This document shows positions 7,960 through 14,776 of a DNA stretch of 31,903 bases, in pieces. The stretch is from CBDUBU01 sp965365465 (lineage in GTDB: Bacteria; Bacteroidota; Rhodothermia; Rhodothermales; DASSAV01). The DNA lies in assembly GCA_965365465.1 (NCBI GenBank), contig CBDUBU010000008.1, positions 1 to 31,903 on the forward strand. Direction: 5' to 3'. The position numbers and the translations under genes are program-made. Each line of letters opens with the position of its first letter. Positions within the stretch are counted from its first letter, which is position 1. The notes beneath the pieces were generated by a model. That model was not told the DNA's origin. It made no database searches and saw only the letters and a list, made by a program, of their open reading frames with translations.

Positions 7960-9294
7960 ATGCCCTGCGTTTCCTTTTATACTCTGGGTTGCAAGCTCAA
8001 CGTTTCCGAGACCGGCGCCATCCAGCGCGATTTTGAGCAACATGCTTATGACATCGTGCCTTTCGGAACGCCGGCCGACGTGGTAGTGATCAATACCTGT
8101 ACGGTGACGGCAGAAGCGGATCGGAAGTGCCGCCAGATTATCCGACGCGCCTTGAAGATCAATCCCGATGCCTTGATCGCTGTTACCGGGTGTTACGCTC
8201 AACTGCGGCCTGAAGAAATTGCCGGCATTCCGGGCGTTGACGTAGTAGTGGGCGCCAACGAGAAGTCGCGCTTGTTTAAGTACATCAACGCATTGCCCAG
8301 GCAGGAGAAAACGCAGGTGTTTGTCTCTTGCATCGACGAGATCTCCTCTTTCGGGGCTGCCTTTTCCTCCTCCGATCGCACCAGAGCATTTCTGAAAATC
8401 CAGGACGGCTGCGACTACACGTGCTCTTTCTGTACGATTCCGCTAGCGCGAGGCCGAAGCCGCTCCCAGACCCTGGACACTGCGCTCGTGCAGGCGCGGC
8501 AGATTGCTGAAATGGGATACCGTGAAATCGTCCTCAGCGGAGTGAACATCGGACTTTTCGGGCAAGATCATGGGGTTACCCTGCTTGATCTCCTGCAAGC
8601 CCTGGACAAGGTTGATGGGATCGCACGCTACCGGATCTCCTCCATTGAGCCGAATCTGCTTTCGGACGAGATCATCGACTTTGTGGCAGTTTCCGACAAG
8701 TTTCAACCGCACGTCCACTTGCCGCTGCAAAGCGGCGACAACGATGTGCTGGCAAAAATGCGCCGGCGCTATCGCCGGGAACAGTATGAAAACCGCGTAT
8801 TGCGTGTCAAAGCACGGATGCCGGATGCTTCCATCGGCGCAGATGTGATCGTGGGCTTTCCTACGGAGAATGGCGCAAGATTTGAGAATACTTACAGATT
8901 CCTGGCTGACCTGCCCGTTTCGTATCTGCACGCCTTTACCTATTCCGAGCGCCGTCAAACCGTTGCAGTAGACCAGATCGACCACATGAACGGGCGCCCG
9001 GTTCCGCAACGGGAACGATCCCGGCGCAACCGGATGCTGCGCATCCTCTCCGGAAAGAAAGAACATAGCTTCTACCAGGAACACCAGGGATCCGTGCGTC
9101 CTGTTTTGTGGGAACATGCAAGCGACGGCGACCCTGTGTACGGCTATACGGATAACTATATCCGGGTCCAGCGCCCCCCTCATTCCGTTCATACAGGCGT
9201 GATCGAAGCGGTGCGTCTTGGAGATTTCGCGCTGGATGGAAGCCTGATGGCTGAGGACACAGCTTTTATTGCCTTGTCTGGTCCGGCAAGCTAA
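7960..9294 (+). CDS. mtaB: tRNA (N6-threonylcarbamoyladenosine37-C2)-methylthiotransferase MtaB
   Basis: MtaB is a radical-SAM methylthiotransferase that converts t6A37 to ms2t6A37 in tRNAs reading ANN codons. The 444-aa protein has the N-terminal UPF0004 domain with three cluster cysteines (C11 in TLGCKLN, C47 in NTCTVT, C78 in GCYAQ). The radical-SAM motif C-x3-C-x2-C follows in DGCDYTCSFCTIP (C151, C155, C158), then HVHLPLQSGDNDVL, VIVGFPTE and a C-terminal TRAM-like region. CKLNVSETG and the length fit MtaB rather than MiaB or RimO. The ATG at 7960 has no clear Shine-Dalgarno motif. The stop overlaps that of the response regulator on the other strand by four bases. Confidence 0.93.
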   Translation: MPCVSFYTLGCKLNVSETGAIQRDFEQHAYDIVPFGTPADVVVINTCTVTAEADRKCRQIIRRALKINPDALIAVTGCYAQLRPEEIAGIPGVDVVVGANEKSRLFKYINALPRQEKTQVFVSCIDEISSFGAAFSSSDRTRAFLKIQDGCDYTCSFCTIPLARGRSRSQTLDTALVQARQIAEMGYREIVLSGVNIGLFGQDHGVTLLDLLQALDKVDGIARYRISSIEPNLLSDEIIDFVAVSDKFQPHVHLPLQSGDNDVLAKMRRRYRREQYENRVLRVKARMPDASIGADVIVGFPTENGARFENTYRFLADLPVSYLHAFTYSERRQTVAVDQIDHMNGRPVPQRERSRRNRMLRILSGKKEHSFYQEHQGSVRPVLWEHASDGDPVYGYTDNYIRVQRPPHSVHTGVIEAVRLGDFALDGSLMAEDTAFIALSGPAS

Positions 9295-9989
9295 CCGTTG
9301 AACCGGTAACCCTGTCCATATATCGTCTCGATGATGGTGGGGTGCGCCGCATCCGACTCGATTTTCTTTCGCAGCGATGCAATGTGACGATCCACTGTGC
9401 GCGTAACAACATCGTCGCTGATTCCCCATACCTCGCGCAAGAGTTGATCGCGCGTCAGGGTGCGCCCCTGGCTATGCACCAGATATCGAAGCAACTCATA
9501 CTCTTGCCTCGTCATAGCCACGCGCGCGCCGTTGCGGAAAGCTTCGTGCGTGCTGAAGTTGACTTCTACCTCTCTGCAGTGCCATACATCCATGGGAGCC
9601 TCGGAAGGAGGCGCAGTACGCCGCAGAATGGCCCTGACTCTCGCCAGGAGTACATCAGGATTGAACGGCTTCACGACGTAATCTTCTGCGCCCAGTTCAA
9701 AGCCTGTCAGTATGTTTTTCTCGCCGCCGTACGCCGTCAACATCAATATCGGGGTTCGGATTCCGAGCGACCTGGCTGTACGGAGAAGATCAAACCCATT
9801 TTTTTCGGGAAGCATTATGTCGAGCAGCGCAATGTCGTATTCCGGTCGTTGCCGTATGCGCCGTAAGCCCTCATCGCCATCTGATGCGACTGATACCTTA
9901 TAGCCTTCCATCTCAAAAAGACTCTGGAGTCCGTCTCTCACCTCCGGGTCGTCTTCCACTACGAGCATTTTGTAAGATGCCTTATGCAT
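9291..9989 (-). CDS. OmpR/PhoB-family two-component response regulator (orphan here)
   Basis: This 232-aa regulator has an N-terminal receiver domain with the acidic pair ED(D) at 12-14, phospho-acceptor D57 in LLDIMLPEKNGF, T85 and K107 in VVKPFNPD. A C-terminal winged-helix DNA-binding domain follows, with MTRQEYELLRYLVHSQGR, LTRDQLLREVWG, RTVDRHIASLRKKIE and the closing IIETIYGQGYRF. It should bind DNA as a dimer after phosphorylation. No histidine kinase is adjacent, so its signal cannot be inferred. The ATG at 9987-9989 is used; M8 (MLVVEDD) is a possible alternative. Confidence 0.93.
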   Translation of the reverse strand: MHKASYKMLVVEDDPEVRDGLQSLFEMEGYKVSVASDGDEGLRRIRQRPEYDIALLDIMLPEKNGFDLLRTARSLGIRTPILMLTAYGGEKNILTGFELGAEDYVVKPFNPDVLLARVRAILRRTAPPSEAPMDVWHCREVEVNFSTHEAFRNGARVAMTRQEYELLRYLVHSQGRTLTRDQLLREVWGISDDVVTRTVDRHIASLRKKIESDAAHPTIIETIYGQGYRFNG

Positions 9990-10103
9990 TTCCGGCGCGA
10001 ACCGTTGTCAGACTTGTTTTGAGCGTGTCCAAACCTGTTGGTAACGTTTTATGATCTGAAATTCGTTGCGGCTACAGGAAACCGCCCTTTGACGCACCAG
10101 ACC

Positions 10104-10290
10104 GTGAGGAGGCCGCTTATTTATTTCTTCTTTTGCCTTGCTCTTCCGGGTGGTTTGCTCCGGAAGTCAAGGTAGGCTATAGCGGGCAGGCAGAACAGGT
10201 TATTCCGGCAACCTGCCCGGTTTGTGATGCGCAGGGGCGATTGTTGGACGGCAAGAACGACTGTTCACCAGAGGGGTTCGTCATAGCGTC
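10104..10290 (+). pseudogene. Possible small exported protein interrupted by a -1 frameshift (in the 9990-10305 gap)
   Basis: One frame from GTG 10104 reads VRRPLIYFFFCLALPGG, which looks like a signal peptide, and then stops at 10173. The frame one base earlier reads WFAPEVKVGYSGQAEQ, continues through ATCPVCDAQGRLLDGK and ends at a TGA at 10288-10290. Restoring one G in the GGG run at 10148-10150 would join them into about 63 residues: signal peptide, Ala cleavage region, then a cysteine-containing mature part (CPVC and one more Cys). I do not recognise a family, there is no convincing ribosome site, and no intact frame exists. Nothing else is evident in this 316-nt gap. This is a low-confidence reading. 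Confidence 0.25.
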
Positions 10291-10305
10291 TTGACAGACG
10301 GTCTC

Positions 10306-10590
10306 CTAGTTCAGATAGGGAACCACCTTCAGGTATGTGAATCCCAGGCTGCCTTCCAACATCACCGGAAGAACAGCCTCTGGCGCCTTTTTGCTGCGCA
10401 ACCCACGCGCATCCAGCTCCCCATCTATCACTTCGAGCGCTTCGACAATCTGTAGCCTCAGCCTTTGAGAAGCAGGCGTTTGAATATGCACCAGCCCTGA
10501 GAGCGTTTCGTGATATTGAGAAATCGTTTTCAGAAGCACGTAATCACTGATCAGGGATAACCCGGGCGGGATAAAATCGTTGTTCCTCAT
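10306..10590 (-). CDS. Hypothetical protein, 94 aa
   Basis: I do not recognise this protein. It has no signal peptide or membrane segment. It appears helical, with a central TPASQRLRLQIVEALEVIDGELDARG and a C-terminal GSLGFTYLKVVPYLN. A good ribosome site, GAGGGA, lies about seven bases before the ATG at 10588-10590, which supports expression. It is the last gene of the minus-strand run and lies 152 nt after the sugar permease, so it may have its own promoter. No function is assigned. Confidence 0.62.
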   Translation of the reverse strand: MRNNDFIPPGLSLISDYVLLKTISQYHETLSGLVHIQTPASQRLRLQIVEALEVIDGELDARGLRSKKAPEAVLPVMLEGSLGFTYLKVVPYLN

Positions 10591-10742
10591 CTCGAATCCC
10601 TCTAGAAAAGGATATGGGTTTGGCGAGGATGATACATGGAATCCGCCTGCGAAGCCATCCTCCTTGACCCGTTCAGGGCATAGGGGGATCCCCGGTTGCG
10701 GCTCAAACGATATGGTCTGCCCGGAGGCGCGCAGACAGAAGA

Positions 10743-12107
10743 TCAGTTTTTTCTCCGAATCATGTCCAGCAAAACCGCTCCGAGAATAACCATTCCGAGC
10801 ACGACTTTCTGCGCGTAGCTTTCAACGCCTGTAAGGTTCATGCCGTTCTGAATAACGCCGATGATAAGTGCACCGATGAGCGTACCCATGACTTTCCCTT
10901 GCCCTCCGGAAAGGCTGGTTCCTCCCACAACAGCCGCCGCGATGACATAGAGTTCGTACATCAACCCATAGGTAGGCGCGCCGCTTTTCAGTTGCGAGGC
11001 CAGAATAACCCCTCCCAGCCCCGCCGAGATGCCACTGATCGTATACACAAAGAGGAGCACCCCCTTCACGCGAACCCCAGACAGGCGCGCTGCCTCCTGA
11101 TTTCCGCCTACCGCGTAGATATAACGTCCCAGAGTCGTGCGCGACATGAGCAGGTGCGCAGCGAGATACAGAAAAACCATGAGAATGACGGCATTGGGAA
11201 TCGAAAACAGCGCCGCCCCACGACCAAGCCACACGAAGGAATCCGGTATCTGATAGACGGATGCCCCGCTTGAGATGATGTAGGCCAGGCCGCTTGCAAC
11301 CTGCATCACACCCAGCGTTGCGATGAATGGCGGCATCCGAAACGCCGTGATCATTACGCCGGAGAACAAGCCTACTGCACCGCACAGTAGAATGGCGAGC
11401 AGCGAGGCGACTATCATCGCGCCGGTTGCGGCGCTGGTCCCACCCATTTCTGCTATGAGCGTGCCTGCCGCCACTGCTGCAAAGGCCACCAGACTGCCTA
11501 CCGAAAGGTCTATGCCTCCGGTAATGATAACCATGGTCATGCCGATAGCCATGATCGCAATCACGACTATCTGGTTAGCCACATTGATGAGGTTATCGGT
11601 TCGCAAAAAGGTAGGCCACCGGTAGCGTTCAGGGGAAACGACTGCCGCCGCGCCTAGGCCCGATATGCTTTGCGCTATGTTTCCGACAACACCTGAGAAT
11701 GAGGTCGTCGTTGCAATCACGTCCACATGCTCTCCCGAAGCCGCAAGTTCTTCCAGGGTGCGACGCACCGATGCCGGATCGCCGCTTACCCGCGCAACTA
11801 CGGGATACCGATGCAGCGCCAGGTCTTCTTCCAACGCCGCTACAAAGGCCCGGTCGTCCGCCCCCTCACGCGCTACGATGACAATCCGAGATCCTTCTTC
11901 AAAGCGCGAGGCTATGTCGCTGTACACGATGCGGCCCGCTGTATTGCCCACAGGTTGCTGATCTTCGAGTGTAACCACTGAGTAGTACACCACAAGCGCC
12001 AGCAACACAGCCAGCATTCCGTAGTCGGAGAAGAACGCTCCCAACGCACTTCGCACCCGGTGTGCAGTGCGTTGGGAAGGTTCCCTGACCAGAAAGTTGG
12101 TTGCCAT
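10743..12107 (-). CDS. Ribose-type sugar ABC transporter permease with a large insert after the first membrane helix
   Basis: The C-terminal 290 residues are a standard RbsC/carbohydrate permease: NLINVANQIVVIAIMAIGMT, GGIDLSVGS, PPFIATLGVM, GRYIYAVGGNQEAARLSG and GGTSLSGGQGKV. Relatives are about 310-340 aa, while this one is 454. The extra length lies at about residues 48-165, between the first helix (29-46) and the second. It has an alternating beta/alpha pattern: RIVIVAR, then a helix from DDRAF to ALHR, YPVVARVSG, a helix from DPASV to AASGE, VDVIATTTS, a helix around VGNIAQSIS, and AAAVVSPE. By topology this part should lie outside the membrane. The gene starts 36 nt after the ATPase gene. 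The substrate is unknown. Confidence 0.9.
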   Translation of the reverse strand: MATNFLVREPSQRTAHRVRSALGAFFSDYGMLAVLLALVVYYSVVTLEDQQPVGNTAGRIVYSDIASRFEEGSRIVIVAREGADDRAFVAALEEDLALHRYPVVARVSGDPASVRRTLEELAASGEHVDVIATTTSFSGVVGNIAQSISGLGAAAVVSPERYRWPTFLRTDNLINVANQIVVIAIMAIGMTMVIITGGIDLSVGSLVAFAAVAAGTLIAEMGGTSAATGAMIVASLLAILLCGAVGLFSGVMITAFRMPPFIATLGVMQVASGLAYIISSGASVYQIPDSFVWLGRGAALFSIPNAVILMVFLYLAAHLLMSRTTLGRYIYAVGGNQEAARLSGVRVKGVLLFVYTISGISAGLGGVILASQLKSGAPTYGLMYELYVIAAAVVGGTSLSGGQGKVMGTLIGALIIGVIQNGMNLTGVESYAQKVVLGMVILGAVLLDMIRRKN

Positions 12108-12143
12108 CAGGAAAACCAGGTGATAAATGTGTAAGGGTTGGCG

Positions 12144-13676
12144 CTATGAGCGGCTTGCCTCGTGGTTCACGTTCTGCCCTACGGCCAGCATCATGATCTG
12201 CGCCTGCGTGGCCTGATGAACGTCGGTGATTTCACCGCTGATGGAGCCTTCATGCATGACCAGAATCCGGTCGCTCATGCCCAGCACTTCCGGCAGTTCA
12301 GATGATATCATAACAATGGCCTTACCCTGCTCTGCCAGACGATTCATAAGCAGGTAGATCTCGTACTTGGCGCCTACGTCGATTCCGCGCGTCGGCTCGT
12401 CGAAGATAATCACGTCTGAGTCAGATTCGAGCCATTTTGCCAGCACTACTTTTTGCTGGTTGCCGCCGGAGAGGTTTCCGGCTCGTTGTTCAGGCCCCGA
12501 AACCTTGATTCGCAGATCCCGGATGTATTGCAAGAATGCGGTTCGCTCGTCCCGCCGCCGGACGACTCCGCCTCTGGACCAGCGTTTCAGGTTGGGAAGC
12601 GCAAAGTTCTCCCGAGCGGACAGACCCAGCACCAGACCCTGCGCTTTTCGGTCTTCGGTAAGCAGGCAGATGCCGTTCCGAATGGCGTCACGCGGCGAAC
12701 GGATATCCACCTCCTTTCCGTTCACAGCTATTTTCCCGCCATCGCGCCTGTCAGCGCCGAATATAAGCCGTGCTGTCTCCGTGCGACCGGCGCCTACGAG
12801 ACCCGTCAAGCCCAGTATTTCTCCGGCGCGCACCTGAAACGACACATTCCGGACGACATCTCCTCGCTGAAGCCCGGTCACTTCCAGGCGCGGCGCTCCT
12901 TGCCTTGCCGGCGCCTTCGGAAACTCGTTTTCCAATTTTCTGCCGACCATGGCTTCGATAAGGCTTTTGCGAGAGAAAGCGTTTGCAGGGCGCGTTTCTA
13001 TCGTTTCGCCATCACGCATCACCGTGATCCGGTCGGCGATGCGGAACACCTCTTCCAGCCGGTGGCTTACATAGACGATTCCGATGCCCTGCTCCTTCAG
13101 TTCCGCAATAACCTTAAAGAGGTTCTCCACCTCCTGGACCGTCAGGGCAGCGCTCGGCTCGTCCATGACGATAATGCGCGCATCAAGAGACAGCGCTTTC
13201 GCTATTTCGACGATTTGCTGCTGGGCTACCGGAAGGTTGGAAACCAACGTATCAGGCTTAATCTTTACCCCGATTCGTGCAAAAAGCGCATTTGCCCGTT
13301 CACGCTCTTCACGGCGCGAGAAAAACCCTAGCCTGGCGCGCTCCTGCCCGAGAAAAATATTCTCCCGCGCCGTCAGGGTAGGAACCAGGTTGAATTCCTG
13401 GTAGATCACAGCCACCCCGTGACGCTGCGCATCTTGCGGCGTGTTGATGGAAGCGGGCTTGCCGTTGATGTGTATAGACCCGGCATCCGGACGGTAGGCC
13501 CCCGAAAGCGTCTTTACGAGCGTGCTCTTTCCTGCGCCGTTTTCTCCCATCAGCGCAAGCACTTCACCGGATTGTAATTCCAGCTTTGCGCGATGCAGGG
13601 CGCGCACACCAGGAAAAGCCTTGTCAACATTCTCCATGCGGAGAAGCAAAGGCTGTTGATCCGGCGTATCGATCAT
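12144..13676 (-). CDS. Ribose-type sugar ABC transporter ATP-binding protein (two ATPase domains)
   Basis: This 510-aa protein has the double-cassette layout of RbsA/MglA/XylG. The first domain has Walker A GENGAGKST (44-52), the degenerate signature PVAQQQIVEIAKAL and Walker B IIVMDEPSAAL. The second has a modified P-loop, GLVGAGRTE, an intact signature NLSGGNQQKVVLAKWL and Walker B VIIFDEPTRGIDVG. Such asymmetry is normal in the family. It powers import with the neighbouring permease. The ATG at 13674-13676 is chosen; M14 (MENVDKAF) is an alternative. A 26-bp tandem repeat fills the gap between it and the binding-protein gene. Confidence 0.95.
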   Translation of the reverse strand: MIDTPDQQPLLLRMENVDKAFPGVRALHRAKLELQSGEVLALMGENGAGKSTLVKTLSGAYRPDAGSIHINGKPASINTPQDAQRHGVAVIYQEFNLVPTLTARENIFLGQERARLGFFSRREERERANALFARIGVKIKPDTLVSNLPVAQQQIVEIAKALSLDARIIVMDEPSAALTVQEVENLFKVIAELKEQGIGIVYVSHRLEEVFRIADRITVMRDGETIETRPANAFSRKSLIEAMVGRKLENEFPKAPARQGAPRLEVTGLQRGDVVRNVSFQVRAGEILGLTGLVGAGRTETARLIFGADRRDGGKIAVNGKEVDIRSPRDAIRNGICLLTEDRKAQGLVLGLSARENFALPNLKRWSRGGVVRRRDERTAFLQYIRDLRIKVSGPEQRAGNLSGGNQQKVVLAKWLESDSDVIIFDEPTRGIDVGAKYEIYLLMNRLAEQGKAIVMISSELPEVLGMSDRILVMHEGSISGEITDVHQATQAQIMMLAVGQNVNHEASRS

Positions 13677-13704
13677 GTCGCGGAAGCCCGAATTTACCCG
13701 GGAT

Positions 13705-13788
13705 TTTACTGTCGTTAGTCGCTGCGCTCGTTTACTATCGTTAGTCGCTGCGCTCGTTTACTGTCGTTAGTCGCTCTGCTCGTTTACT
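13705..13788. repeat. 26-bp tandem repeat, 3.2 copies
   Basis: Three consecutive 26-bp units begin at 13705, 13731 and 13757, each starting TTTACT and containing TCGTTAGTCGCT; a fourth partial TTTACT begins at 13783. Units differ only at G/A position 7 and at one position in the third copy (GCTCTGCTCG instead of GCTGCGCTCG). The array lies between the genes for the sugar-binding protein and the ATPase; the binding-protein stop codon falls in the partial copy. There are no spacers, so it is not a CRISPR. It may be a REP-like element, or may set expression between the abundant binding protein and the ATPase. Confidence 0.9.
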
Positions 13789-14755
13789 GAGATGCTGCGC
13801 TTGACTGGCTGAGATCTGAATCGTTCTGCGCATCAGCCTGCCGGTAGATGCTGGTCGGAATCAGAATCTGCTCGGACACTTCGCGTCCGTTCATGTAGTC
13901 GATAATCACCTGAACGGTTTTCTGTCCAATCTGGTCGGGGCGCTGCAACACATCCGCGAATATCTTGCCGTCCTTTACTGCCTGCCGGCCTTCCGGCATA
14001 CCGTCGATACTGATTACCTGGACGCGGCCATTCCGCCCGGCCTTCTCGATGGCTGCCACAGCGCCGAGCGCAGAGGGATCGTTAATCGCAAAGATGCCTG
14101 CGAGATCCGGGTGCGCCTGCAACATGTCTTCCACTGCCTTGAAAGAGCGATCCCTCGTACCGCTTCCCGGAAGCCGGGAGACTACTTCGAGTGCAACGTT
14201 GTTTTCCGTGCGCTGCTTTTCGAGTTCATCCATGAACCCTTTCGTCCGCATAATCACCGACTCGACCTCGGGATGGTCTATGATCCCAACCTTGCCTTCT
14301 CCCCCCGTTGCCTCAATGAGAGCCTGCGCAGCCATTTTGCCGGCCTGGTAGTTGTCCGTCGCAACGTGGGAAATAACCTCGACGCCTTCGGCGGTCGTAG
14401 CAATGTCGGCTGTAAACACAGGGATGCCTGCCTGATTAGCCTCTGCAATCGAGGCGCCTATCGACCTCGAATCGATGGGAGTCAGAACGATGGCAGCCAC
14501 ATCCTTTACGATGAAGTCCGAGACCTGATTTTTCTGTTTCCCGATATCCAGATCGCCTGCCGTGATAAGCACATCATAACCGTTCTTTTCTGCCTCAGCC
14601 CGAATAGCCTCTCCCATTTCATAAAAGAAAGGATTTGTGGTGGTAAGCAAGGACACCCCGATCAATGGTCTTTGCGCTTCACTGGTCTTCTCGTTGCCTC
14701 CGCAACCAACAGCCAGCACAACAAACCCTGCAAAGAATACGATCCATCTTTTCAT
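13784..14755 (-). CDS. Ribose-type sugar-binding lipoprotein of an ABC transporter
   Basis: This 323-aa protein has a lipoprotein signal with C18 (LAVGCGG) and the type I periplasmic binding fold of the RbsB family: GVSLLTTTNPFFYEMGEAIR, IVLTPIDSRSIGASI, ANQAGIPVFTADI, HVATDNYQAGKMAA, GIFAINDPSALGAVAAIE and VISIDGMPEG. It would capture a sugar at the outer face of the inner membrane and deliver it to the permease. AAGGGG about seven bases before the ATG is one of the clearest ribosome sites in the window, fitting high expression. It starts 21 nt after the metzincin lipoprotein gene, so that gene may be co-transcribed. The exact sugar is not determinable. Confidence 0.94.
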   Translation of the reverse strand: MKRWIVFFAGFVVLAVGCGGNEKTSEAQRPLIGVSLLTTTNPFFYEMGEAIRAEAEKNGYDVLITAGDLDIGKQKNQVSDFIVKDVAAIVLTPIDSRSIGASIAEANQAGIPVFTADIATTAEGVEVISHVATDNYQAGKMAAQALIEATGGEGKVGIIDHPEVESVIMRTKGFMDELEKQRTENNVALEVVSRLPGSGTRDRSFKAVEDMLQAHPDLAGIFAINDPSALGAVAAIEKAGRNGRVQVISIDGMPEGRQAVKDGKIFADVLQRPDQIGQKTVQVIIDYMNGREVSEQILIPTSIYRQADAQNDSDLSQSSAASQ

Positions 14756-14776
14756 TATCTACCCCTTAGTTGAGCG

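Noticed and set aside
8443..9429. Minus-strand open frame of 328 codons
   Set aside because: It is antisense to mtaB, and the protein has no recognisable motifs.
10683..10736. Hairpins after the permease gene (GGGGATCCCC and GTCTGC/GCAGAC)
   Set aside because: The stems are short or have a long loop and no U-rich run follows on the minus strand, so a terminator is not supported.
12453..13331. Plus-strand open frame of 292 codons
   Set aside because: It is antisense to the sugar transporter ATPase gene with intact Walker motifs; composition is arginine/serine-rich and no family fits.
13705..13788. CRISPR array
   Set aside because: The units follow each other without spacers and no cas gene is present.
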